Below, piece by piece: positions 44,870 to 56,300 of a stretch of 64,000 nt of DNA. The translations under genes were made by a program, and so were the position numbers. The notes under the pieces are model-generated. The model saw only the letters and a program-made list of their open reading frames with translations. It searched no databases and was not told the DNA's origin. Within the stretch, counting starts at the first letter, position 1. Every line of letters begins with the position of its first letter. Source of the DNA: Ampelocalamus luodianensis (taxonomy: Eukaryota; Streptophyta; Magnoliopsida; Poales; Poaceae); NCBI GenBank assembly GCA_036346255.1, contig CM070625.1, forward strand, positions 32,678,520 through 32,742,519, given 5' to 3'.

Positions 44870-46080
44870 GTACCTAGCACAACGCAGTGCGCGGTCGCTT
44901 CTCTCCGAGACGTGGTTGACGCGACCACGCATGCCGGGTGGAGTAGGTGCTGCCCTCTATGGTGGTGGCGGTGGCCTTGCCGAGCCGGGCCGTGGCGTTG
45001 GAGCGAGTATGTCCGGCATCCTCGCCTTGGTGAGGCATCGCGAAGCATAGTGGCCCGCGCGCCACAAAGGAAACAAGTAACGCCGCTTGTATGCCCCGCC
45101 ACCCAGGGTCTCGCCTCGCCGTGCCTGCCGAGCTGCCGGTGGAGAAGGTCGGAGGTGCCACAGAGACCTCGATGGTGCTGCCGCCGCACGAGGTGCCCGA
45201 GGTAGTCCCGGTGCGGCCCGGGAAATCGCTACCGCCACCGCCGCCTCAGTAAAGCCCTCCTCTCTCCTCGACTCATCCACCGTCATGCTCTCATGCCCAC
45301 CACTATCGCCTTGTTGACCAGATGCCGAAACTCCTGAAATCATGTGTAGCTAAAACAAGCCGCAACTCCTGACAACCCATGGAAGAACTCGTTCCGCCAC
45401 GAGCGCTCACGAGACGCCGTCCGAGCATACCGCCAAGTAGTTGAAATCATGCAGTACTCGCGATCGCCTCCGCCCGCCTCAAGGCAGGAACTCGCCGCTT
45501 GATAAGCGCGACTCTCCGGTATATGGGCCTCTCGAACGCTGCCTCGAACTCGCCCCAAGTCGGGACATGGCTGGCCGGCTGCATGGCGAATAGCTATCCC
45601 ACCATGCGCTGCTGCACTCCGCCAACCGAGATAGCTGGCAAACAAGACTCTCAACTCAGACACCGCACAATGTTCACTTCTTCTCTATGTTGTGCAGCCG
45701 CCGCTTCCATCGGGTCCTTGCCGCCGCAAACGCTTGAGGGTTGGTCCGCTGAAACTCATCAAGACCTCCAGCGCCGGTGGGAAGCTCCCGCCGAACGGAG
45801 CCGAGCGTGTTACGACGATCGCCTCAAGCATCCGGTCCGTCCATCCGGTTGCGCCAATCATCATCATAAACTCGACCATGGATGGCAGTGGAGGAGCACC
45901 TCTCAGCGGTCCGCCTCGCTGGGACGGCGGTCGAGAGGGCTCGCCATGCTCGCAGACGGTTGCTCGGATGACCGCCCCGATCGTAGAAATCGCTCGGGTG
46001 CTAGACGTGGTGCCCAGACGGGAGCCTCGCGCAAGGCTCCCGATCGTATCGGTCCCGCCATCCCGATTAGACAAGGATGG
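44870..46080 (-). pseudogene. Element 2 gag remnant with CCHC knuckle trace
   Basis: The minus strand encodes VEFMMMIGATGWTDRM (about 45895-45850) and RVLFASYL (about 45655). MEYCMISTTWRYAR lies near 45460 and HESMTVDESR near 45290. The knuckle region is near 45090-45040: CFLCG in one frame, then RAGHYASRC in another. It thus keeps C-x2-C, H and C but is split by a one-base shift. The order matches gypsy gag (capsid, spacer, knuckle). The GC-rich sequence produces many unrelated frames, which I discounted. Confidence 0.8.
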
Positions 46081-47253
46081 TTAGTAATAAGATAAAGCCA
46101 TTACTTGGCTATACATGCACAAATGATATCAAAGAGCATGAAAACTATAACCTCAAATGGAACACCAAACATTGCGACATAAACCAAATCGATACAACTC
46201 AGATATAAGCGCCTCGCAGCTTAAGATTACAAATCAAATAGTAGGGTTTGCAAATAAAACATAACCGCTCGACATCTACTACTCTATTACATAATTCTAA
46301 GGATACAAGCTCAAACATAGAGCTCCCCGCCCCTCAAACCTCAGATATTATTCCGGCCAAAGTTCACCTGAAAGTCATCGAGCGTGGTATCCAGTGGATC
46401 CTGTGTCTTCTGGTCTCCCGGTTGGTGAAGCGTAAGGGGATCCTACGCCGATGATATGGCCCTCTACTTCGTGAAGACGATAGTCCGGCGACGCAGAAAT
46501 GTACGGTGAAACCTCATTAGCGCCATACAAAGACATCCGACGAATGAGCCTCATGTCATGCATAAGCCGCAAATGCTCCTAGGCTATAATGAGACGACGA
46601 CGCTGCCTCCCATAACTCATGCATCATGCAACGATGCATTTGGTCCATTACGTGAACCAATCTCGCCAATCGCTCGACTTGGGGTCCTCCCAAACCGATC
46701 TCTAGTAAACGAGTTCACGCCCTAGCTGCGCGCCGCATCGGAAAGTGATCATATGGGGTCGGGCTAACTCACGTCGAGCGAAGACGACTCATGGCCACCA
46801 AAGCCACTTCTTGTAACGCCATGGCCTCGTATACCACGCGCCCGAAGCGGTAAGGTATGCTCCCGTGACTTGTCTAGCAACGATATCTATCATCGCCATA
46901 AATTCTCCATTCCCGGTCCTCGATCACGGGTAGATGGAATAAGTGGGCTGATATGTGAAGTTCGCCTCCACATCATGTGTCGTAGCAACGCCGGTATCCA
47001 TCCACCTTCACCTTGAGTTTCCTGGACAAGGCATCGAGGGTTCATCTAAAGGCAAGAAGGCAAGGTGTTAGTTTCATAAACCAAAACAGATAAGGAGAGA
47101 AAAGATACTAAGATGGATAAGGAATAAAAGATATTCTTAACTTAAACTTTCTCAAAATACTTTGATAATTTGCAAAATAATTTGACCAAGGGACTTACTA
47201 ACTTAACGCCGTGCATACCTCTAACCTACAACAAGATGGCTCGATACTAACGC
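46081..47253 (-). other. Element 2 untranslated leader with primer-binding-like site
   Basis: Non-coding and colinear with 30191-31441. The minus strand at 47236-47250 reads TTAGTATCGAGCCAT, close to the iMet primer-binding sequence, three bases from the LTR end at 47254. Confidence 0.72.
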
Positions 47254-50200
47254 TGTGGGGACCCGAGAATTATCTCCATAAGACCGAGATTAGACAAGGT
47301 CTTAGGACATAAACACGGTCTCCCAGAATGAATTCCAATTTAACTCTATCCAAGTGAGAGGCTTAGCCGAATGCTAGAGCCTCAACGATCATGCTGCGCT
47401 TGCCTTTGCGCAGCGCTACATGATTGTCGATTCTCTTCGATTCAAGCACTACACTTAGTGAGTTAAATGGGAATTATCAACAACGAGTATGACTTATATT
47501 GGCTCCCAAGATCAACGACCAATATACTCATACTCTCATCCAACGTTGATTACATCCATACAACCCATACAACAAGAGATCAAAAGACATACCGCATAAT
47601 AGTCAAAGTCTACAATTATTACATACCACGACCGCCAAATTCAAAGTAAAGTATCAAGTAGCAGCAGAAGCAAATAAATAAAGCAAAAGACCACTAGTGG
47701 TATGCCCATCACCCATCGGCAACCGACTGGGGGTTAAATGATAGCACACTACTCGTTAGTGTCACCCAAGTCAACACTAACAAGATCGCCGACTCATAAT
47801 CTTCCTCACCGAAAAGGCCAAAGAAACATCCGGCCGAGTACAAGTGTACTGCAAGTCTTACACAAATAAAATTAGTTATGCATAAGGGTCATTCAAAGGA
47901 TGGCTCATATTGGTTTAGGTTTGTGAAAGAGACGCGACAAATAACATCCTGCACATACTAGTTTTCATGTGCCTATTTTAAAATCAGATTTAAAGTAGAA
48001 GTAAAGCATGTAGTAAAGCATTTCAGTAATAAACAATTGAATCATACAAAGACCAAAGTGGCAGCCCACTTTGATGTACTAAACACATGAACATCCATAA
48101 CCGCAATTTTAAATCCAAGTCTAACAATAAGCAGCCACAAATTTCAAGCGGTCGTCCATAACCGCGGACACGGCTATTCGAATAGATTTATACCCTGCAG
48201 GGGTGTACTACTTTACCCACACGACTTGATTAGCCCGTAAGCCTCCAGATGCCTCCGAATGTAGCATACTTCCTATGGTATGCCGGCCGGGTAAATCAAG
48301 ATATGGTCGTTTTTAGCAAGACGATTCCATTGGCTAAGTCCCCCAACCCAGGGCTCCTAGGAAACAAAAGACGTTAACATCTCCATCCTATCGGCCCAAA
48401 AGGAATATGGGATTTCACGGTCCCATGCCCTTACAATTTCACCACCGTGGGACTCAACACAATGTAACCTTCCCCTACTTAACCATACAACACTCATATA
48501 CCACGTGGTGATAGCACGAAAGCGGCTTGAACAAAGGTACCCAAAGTTCGGTCCTTAATTGTCCGCATAAGCCAAACCACATACCCACCTTCGTACACGA
48601 ATGCACCATCACTAGCTATCACTTGTCCGACCAAAGGCTCATTTAAAATGACAAAATTTAACTTATAAGACAGATTCAAGATCTGAAACAAAAGTATATA
48701 ATGAGAGTTGTGTTTATCCCATAATTATCGGGTTATTCCGACAATCAAACTACTAGGTTCTAGACTTGCATGGTGCATTCATTATCAACTCGAACAATAA
48801 CTTCACTCATCCTAGCATAACATTTCAGTAATGGAATAATTCAAGGATAGCCACAATGACAACGTAATAGGATGTGTCTAACTATTCAACACAAAAATAG
48901 CGATATTATCAAAATAGCGCAAGCAATTATCATTGCATCTACCCTAACAAACTGGGATCAAATATGATGCAAAAGAAAGTTCAAAGGATGCTTGCCTTGC
49001 TGGTACATGAGCTGCTCACTCTCAGTAGCGTAAGTGTCGATATCAATATGCTCGGGATCTATATAATTATAACATCAAATAAATACCGAGAAAATAACTC
49101 AAAAACCAAAATGCTCAAAAATGCATGATTTTTCTGTAGTAGTTAGGTCATGATTTTAGATGGATTTAGGTAAAAGAAATATTCCATTTGAAGTTATTAA
49201 TTGGAAGTTATGCTATTTTGAATTTCGTGTTTCATTAAACCTTAAGTCATGTAATTTAATTATTTGGCCAAAATTTGTAGAACAATGGCGGGTAGAGGAT
49301 TACATAGGTAAATAGGTAATATTAATACAAGTTCAGAATAGTTGAGTTTGTCCCATTTGGAGTTCTTATGATTTAGTTATTGATTTTCAAAGTTATCAGC
49401 CTTTTATAGTATAAAAATAATAGAGTTAAAGGTTATATTCTCCCAAAAATAGTTTCTGTGATAGAGATAATATGGAGACCATTTTTAGAATTAAGTTCAC
49501 TGAAAATGAAAATTATCAAAAGTGGTCTCACTGTTTTTGGAGTTTCTAATAATTACTTATGCATTTTTGAAGTTATCATTTTTTCCTATTGTAAAATAAT
49601 GGTTTTAATGGATTAATCTCCAAATAAAGCTCTCTGCTACAGAGACATGTTTGGAACTAATTTTAATATAAAGTTTACTAAAAGTGAAAATTTCCAGAAG
49701 TGGTTTCATGTGATTTGGAGTTAAAATCAATTAGTTATGTATTTTAGAAGTTATTCATATTTTTCAGTGTATCAATAATTCATTCTCAGAATTTCTTAAG
49801 CGGCTAATAATTTTCTTACCGAGCGCCGCGCTAGCCGCGGTCAATGACTTGCGGGACCCGTGAATAGTATATTTTTCAGTTTATCTCAGATTTAATTTAT
49901 GCTTACCAAATGGGTCCCATCGCCGCGACACTGCTCAACAGACTTGGTCCACGGGTGCACGCGCACAGTGCACGGGGCTCAAGGCCTAGGCCCATATGTC
50001 AGTCACTCCACTCCTCGGTATAACCCCGCAGTTTTCTGTGCACGTGACCCACGTGTAAGCGACTGTTTAACTCGTTAAGACATCATTTAATATTAACCAA
50101 TCATTAGGTAATTTAATGACCGAATCATGGTCCTAATGACCTTGCTACAGCGTGCCGGACGGACCGACACGCTGCCGCTGGTTTGCCCGGCGGCTTGCCG

Positions 50201-52082
50201 GCGATTCAAGCCACGCGGCGCGAACCCAAGGCATAAACAAATGCACAATAGTATGGCGCCCTAATGAGAGTGGTCTCGACTACGCGAGCCGCCTGCACCG
50301 GCGCTAGCCGAGTTGAGCGGCGACAAGCTTACGGCAAAACCGCAACAAGCAAGGTAAAGCTCCGCAAAGAACCAACAAGCGAGTGCCCGTGTCCTAGGGA
50401 CTATCGCGAGCTACCCGAGTAAGAAAGGGTGCTCGAGGAAGCTCAGCCGCCGGAGTCGCGTCTGCCGGGAGAAGGAAATGTTGACAATACGGCCGCGAGG
50501 AGAGGATCCCCTGAGCAAAACCGAGTGAAATGAACGATCAAGATGGCTTACAGAACACCTAAGGAAGCTAAAGAAACAAGGGATTGCACAAAGGTTTACC
50601 GAATCCAAGTGGGAGATGAAAAGTTGCTTCACGGCCAAGAATGATGCAAACTTCGATTCATCAAGGTCCTGCCGTGCATTACCCAATTAAGGTTAGGGTT
50701 TTACTCGGGTTCTAAAACACATAATATGACGCGCTAAGTCGAGGATAATACCTCTCGTAGACGAAGAGGACCAGAAGATGTCCTCGGGTGCACGCTCCGG
50801 ACGCTACCGAGAGCTCGAAGATGGAACACGAGCTACAAACGACAAGAGAGGCTCGCATTAACCAAAATGGATAGGGCATTGAACAAGAAGGAGGGAGGAA
50901 CCATGCGGAGGAAGCTTACCCTAGAGACGAGCTCAAGTTGGCTTCCCTCCCCTCTGTCAACCGAGGAGAAGTGAGGGAGAAGGAAGGGCTTCGAGGGAGC
51001 ATTAAGCTCGGTGATGACGGAATGGAGGCGTGAAGTGGGAAGCTCCGGAGTGGTTGCATGCGGCGTGGATTGATTTGGCGCCCACCGGCGCCATTCGAGC
51101 ATGTCGGAGAAGCTCGCACACATGGCGAGCTCCCGCAAGGTCGAGACGGACCGACAGCGCGGGCCTACCGGCGACGTGACTTAGTCATGCGCGTGAGTCG
51201 AGGAGAAGGGTGGTCGTGGGTCGTTGGATGTAAATCACATGGCTCACGATCACCTAGGCGGATTGAGTGTTATAAGGAAGGGAGGTCGTGGGGCGTTGGA
51301 TTCGCATCAAATGGCTCACGACCTCTTAAGCGATGAGCACCGAAAAGGCGGGGGAGGTCGTGGCCGTTGGATGTCCATCTGATGACTCACGACCTCCTAA
51401 GTGGGAATGAGGGTTATAAGGCAAAGGAGGTCGTGGGCATTTGGATCTCGATCGCAAGGCTCACGACCACCCAGCGTCCCTGATCGCCGTTGAGACATAA
51501 GAGGTCGGGACCGTGGATTTAGATCCAAGGCCTACATGCGTTGGTGCATTTAGGCGGTTGAGTGAGTCATTCGCTGGTCTGACTTGAGTCCAAGGAATAG
51601 TGTCGATCGGTTTAGGGTTAGGTTTGACTGAGAATTAAAATAGTTTCCACCACTTTGACCAGAGGCTAAAAATAGAAATAAAATTCCCAAAATCATGAAA
51701 TAATTTGTGGGGGTTCCTGGGAAGATATAGTCCCCACAAAAATTATGAAACCCCACCGTTCATATTAAAATTTGTGACATTTAAATTCAAACATGTTGTA
51801 TGTCTATGAATGTTGTTTGAATTTTAATTAGGTTCAAACTAGTCCCAAAAATTTTGGAAAAATTATATTTATTCATGAGAATTAATTTAGTATTTAAATA
51901 AATTGGTTCCAGATGATGATCACTACTTTTATTACTGATTCGAATTGGAATGTGAAATTTGATGTGTATGTTCACCTCAAATTAGATTTTCCAAGTACAA
52001 TATATTATGGAAATGTTTTAAAACCAATAATGCATGCTAATTAATTACATATTAATCCATTTTAATTGTTGGGGCTGTGACA
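47254..52082 (-). repeat. 5' LTR of element 2 (4829 bp)
   Basis: On the plus strand it starts TGTGGGGACCCGAG and ends TTGGGGCTGTGACA, so on the minus strand it runs TGTCACAGCCCC...CCCCACA. It is the most complete long LTR in the window. It has a GC-rich centre (49800-51560), tandem repeats (51212-51510) and AT-rich outer parts. Confidence 0.93.
51212..51510 (+). repeat. ~73-bp tandem repeats in the 5' LTR of element 2
   Basis: Units begin GAGGTCGTGG at about 51212, 51282, 51354 and 51427, with a partial fifth at 51501 (spacing 70-74 bp). Each contains a CGTTGGAT-like word and GGCTCACGACC. Two also carry GTTATAAGG (about 51268 and 51413), which on the minus strand is a TATA-like CCTTATAAC. 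A promoter role is a guess. Confidence 0.85.
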
Positions 52083-53160
52083 ATCACAGGACTTCCAAGG
52101 ACTCAAAATAGGTCCGAGTCCATATGGGTAATCGTCGATTGTCGACAAAAGTTTCCCATTTCATTCCGTCACAGACCACCTACACCGGGACAAGCTAGCT
52201 GAGCTTTATATAGCGAGGATCGTTTATCTCCACGGTGTGCAGCAAAGGTGATAGTTTGGATCGAGGTCCTCGCCACGTCTCATTTCTCGAAATGCTTGCA
52301 TAGAGCAATGGGGACCAATCTATCCTTCAACTCGCTTATCACCCGCAAATGGATAGACGCACTCGAGAGGGTGAATCAAATCTTGGAAGACCTTCTCCGA
52401 GCTTGTGTGATATCCTATAGCAAGAATTGGGAGAAGTGCTTACTGTTTGCGGAGTTCTCCTACAACAATAGCTTCCAATCAAGCATTCAAATGTCACCCT
52501 TCAAGCAATCAGTATGGGAGAGCTTGTAGGAGGCCTTTGAACTAGTCCGGCTGTGGAGAGACCATTCTATGGTCCAACCTTGGTAGAGGATGCTAAAGCT
52601 CAAGTTCAGATGATCCGTGAGCGACTTGCACGGCTCAATCTCGCCAAGTCGATGCCGACTCGTCATCATCGTGAGTTGAGTTTTGAGGTGGATGATCATG
52701 TTTACCTCAAAGTCTCTCCGATGAAAGGAATGAATCGTTTCCAAGTTAAAGGCAACCGCATCTCGCTACATCGAACCATTATAGCGTAAATTGGGATCGG
52801 TGGCATATCAATTGAGTTGTTACCATCAATTTCATGTGCATCATGGGTTCCATGTTTCACAATCAAAAGTGCCTTCGCATTCCAACCGAAGCAACCAAGT
52901 AGGAAGAACTTGACTTGCAACCCGATCTTTCTTATCGGGAGCACCCGATTTGCATTCTTGAAGAAAAGGAGCGCAAGACAATAAATCACAACATCAAGTT
53001 CCTCAAAGTTTAGTGGAGTAACCATACCAAGATGAGGCTACATGGGAACGTGAAGATCTTATGCAAAGTGAATATCCGGATCTTTTTCCTTTCACTTTAA
53101 GTGTCTTCGAATCAAGAAAGGAAATGTTAAACAAAGCAATGGGAAGAAAAATGTAATAAC
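52083..53160 (+). pseudogene. Integrase core and chromodomain-like tail of the oldest gypsy element
   Basis: After the target-site repeat, the plus strand resumes ITGLPRTPRT, then WVIVD and DKLAELYIARIV-like pieces. KVIV(S)D-like sequence near 52250 holds the second catalytic Asp, and LERVNQILEDLLRACVISYS (Glu at 52375-52377) holds the third. EFSYNNSFQSSIQMSPF, then GPTLVEDAKAQVQMIRERLA and HVYLKVSPMKGM give the C-terminal domain. QDEATWEREDLMQSEYPDLF (about 53028-53085) is a clear chromodomain tail, placing the family in the chromoviruses. The catalytic triad is split by element 2 and several frameshifts. Confidence 0.9.
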
Positions 53161-53294
53161 CATTACTTTTAACCTTGATAGGATATCTTAGCACTATCTT
53201 TGAAGGAAATCAAGACAATAGATGTTGTATCTTCTTTTAGAACCTTCCTATCCATCTTCCGACCTACCGAGATCTCGGGGTCGAGATCTTTTGT

Positions 53295-53305
53295 AAGGGG
53301 GGAGG
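53295..53305 (+). other. Polypurine tract of the oldest gypsy element
   Basis: AAGGGGGGAGG, two bases before the TGTCACA that starts the 3' LTR. The corresponding tracts of elements 1 and 2 are shorter, at 25681-25689 and 41499-41508 on the minus strand. Confidence 0.88.
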
Positions 53306-53307
53306 TT

Positions 53308-56300
53308 TGTCACATCCCCAAATTAATAAAGAGGATTACTATGCAACTCATGAGCATGCATGATTATTTTCAAGCATTTACTTTATATATTGCACTTGGA
53401 AATTCTTAAACTAACATCAAGACATACAACTTAAATTTGAACTCCAACTAAAAATAGTAACAAAAACTTATAATCATCATCTGGAACCAATTTATTCAAA
53501 TACTATATGAATTATCACGAATTAATATATTTTTCCCCAAATTTATGGGACTCGATTCAACACATAGAAAATTCAAACACAATTTAATGACCTACACTAA
53601 GTTTGAATTTATATTATACAAATTATATCATGAACAGTGGGTTTTAATAATTTTTATGGACACTAGACCTTCCCAGGAATCCCCATGTTTTATTTCATGA
53701 TTTTAGGAATTTATTCCTATTTATAAGACCTTGGTCAAAGTTGAGAGGATAAATTAATTCACAGTCAAACCCTAGCCCTAACCAGCCGATACTGTTCCTC
53801 AGGCTCATGTCCGACTGCACCACCTGGCTAAACCCAACCACCTAATTGCACCACACGTGGGCCATCCGATTAAAATCTAACGGTCTAGATCTAGCACCCA
53901 TTTCGGCCGGTCCGAACGTTCACATACGATGTCAACCGTTCGATCAAGAGCCAACGGCCCAGATCTTGCAACCATTCGGACCAGTCTGAACTTCTCATTT
54001 GATCTGAGTCATTCAATTGTGATCGAACGGTCCGAACCAAACCAACTGATCACACTGAGCCACACTCGTGTCCGCGTCGTGTTGTGCGACTGCCAAATCG
54101 GGCCCACCTGTCAGCAAGTTCCCTGACCTTGCGCAGAAGGCGAGCTCCACGCGGCCGCATCGCTCTGCTCTGGCCTGTTGGCGTGATGCCCACGCTGTGA
54201 ATCCACCACCTCCATCCACCACTCTTGGAGCTCCCTCACTTCACGTCGCCTCTATTTCCATTATTCCCCGAGCTTAAAACCCCCTCTATGCCCTTCATCG
54301 CTGCTCACTTCTCCTCTATTGACCGAGGAGAGGGAGGTTGGCTTGAGCTCACTTCTAGGGTAAGTCTCTCCCGGGTGGTTTCGCTCGACTTTACCTTCAA
54401 TGCTGAACCCATTTTTGCTAATCATGGACCTTGGTTCCGCTTGTAGCTCCTGGACCACATTCGTGCTCTCAAGCTCCAAAGCATGCCCCAAGGTCATCTC
54501 TGCAAGTTGTGTGTTCAATGAGTATTATCCTCACTTAAGTGCGTCACCATCCATGCTTTAGCTTGTTAAGTTTTTCTCCTCGATCATTTTGGCTATTCTT
54601 TCACAGGAGCTCCTGAAATTGAAGTTTCCCCTTTTGTCGGCCAAAGAACCCTAGTTTCTTCTCCAACTCTGGTGTGGTAAGTTCCTACCTGATTCCTTGC
54701 TTGTGCACCACCCTTGGGCCTCACTGGAGCTATCTTGACCACTCGCTCCTTGTCTCCTTCACTAGAGTGACCTCTCCACGTTGAAACTCTCCGCCGCCGT
54801 GGACCTCACCGTTGCCAAGTCAACTCCGGTCATCTCTGTTTCTCCTCCTTGCTCAGGTAGCTTCCTAGTAGCCCCTAGATGCTCAGGCACTCACTTATCT
54901 GGACACTGCAGAGCTCTTTTTGCTGTTGTACTTTTGGCCATAGTTTTGTGTCGCTCAACTCCGGCTCGTCGTCGTTCTGAGCAGGCTCAGCCGCCGTAAG
55001 TACTCACTTTAGCTGCGCAATACTAGTGTGGACTCGTACATGCCCTTGGTCGGCACCGCCGTGGTGCATAGCACTGGCAAGCCACCGTGCAAACAGCCGG
55101 AAGCCCTTTGTTGTCAGGCACATCCGACAAAGGACTGTAGCAGAGTGATTAGGTGCTAATAGCATTGATTAGTGTTAAGTAATGCCTTAAGGAAGTAATG
55201 AGTGTATTACATGTGGGCCCCGTAAACAAAAAGCGAAACCCATTAACGGTTTAGATGAGAAACTGACATGTGGGCCAGGCCTTTTAAGCACCGTGCGCTG
55301 TGCTGTTACACAGATGGACCCAGTCCAGTGGACCATGTCTATGACATCGGGACCCACTTGTCAATACGGGGTTTTCTTAAATCCGAGTTAAATGAAAAAC
55401 GCACTATTCCTCCAGACCCCCACTGTCTTTAGGATTCCAAATTTCATTATTTATACACCAAAAATTTGAATTAACTTTTAAAATGCACAACTAATTCATC
55501 TTAACTCCAAAATGAGTGAAACCACTTTTGATCATTTTCATTTTAAGTGAACTAATTTATAAAATAGGTTTCAATCTTACATCTATCACAGAAGATATAT
55601 TTTGAGGGAAGTGATCCCAAAATAAATTATTTTTACACTATAAAATGTTGATAACTTTATAAATTCATAACTAAATCATAAAAACTCCAAATGAGGTAAA
55701 CTCAACTATTTTGGTCTTATATTATTATTCCCTATTTACCTATATAGTCCTTTGTCCCACTACTACTATGCAAATTTTGGCCAAATAATTAGATTAAGTG
55801 AATAGTAACCGAAGGCAATTAATTTAGAATTTCCAGCAAACTGAATTTCAAACCACCAGAAATTTCACATACTAAATCCAATTAGGATAATTCTTTCACC
55901 TAAATTCATCTTAAATCATGACCTAGCTACTGTAGAAAAATCATGCATTTTGGAGCAATTTGAATTTTGAGGTATTTCTCAGTATTTATCGATGTCTTTA
56001 AATTCTTTAGAGTCCGAGGTCATTGACGTAGACTCCTACGCTACTGAGAGTGAGCAGCTCAGCTTTCAACAAGGCAAGTATCATTTTGAACTTTCTTTTG
56101 CATCATATTTGATCCCAGTTTTGTTAAGATAGTGCAATGATAATTGCTTACAAGCTTATTTTGCTATGTCGCTATTTTTGTGATGTGTAGATTAGTTATC
56201 TCCTATTCATTGAGGTTATCCTTGAATTATTCCAGTACCTACATGCTTAAGATAGGATGTGTGAAATATTTTGTTTGGGTTTGCTTAGCCAAGCAAGTCT

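Larger units (their letters stand above)
36951..52082 (-). mobile_element. Gypsy element 2 (minus strand), near-complete, 15.1 kb
   Basis: It is bounded by ATCAT (36946-36950) and ATCAC (52083-52087), a 5-bp target duplication with one transition, set exactly inside the integrase core of the plus-strand element. From right to left it has a 5' LTR 47254-52082, primer site 47236-47250, gag, protease, RT, RNase H, integrase with chromodomain-like tail, polypurine tract 41499-41508, and 3' LTR 36951-41496. Both LTRs are present; the 3' copy has lost roughly 250-300 bp near its outer end. Every coding domain is interrupted, so it is non-autonomous as read here. Confidence 0.93.

Noticed and set aside
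51212..51510. Regularly spaced repeats as a CRISPR array
   Set aside because: The repeats are contiguous ~73-bp imperfect tandem units without unique spacers, inside a plant LTR.
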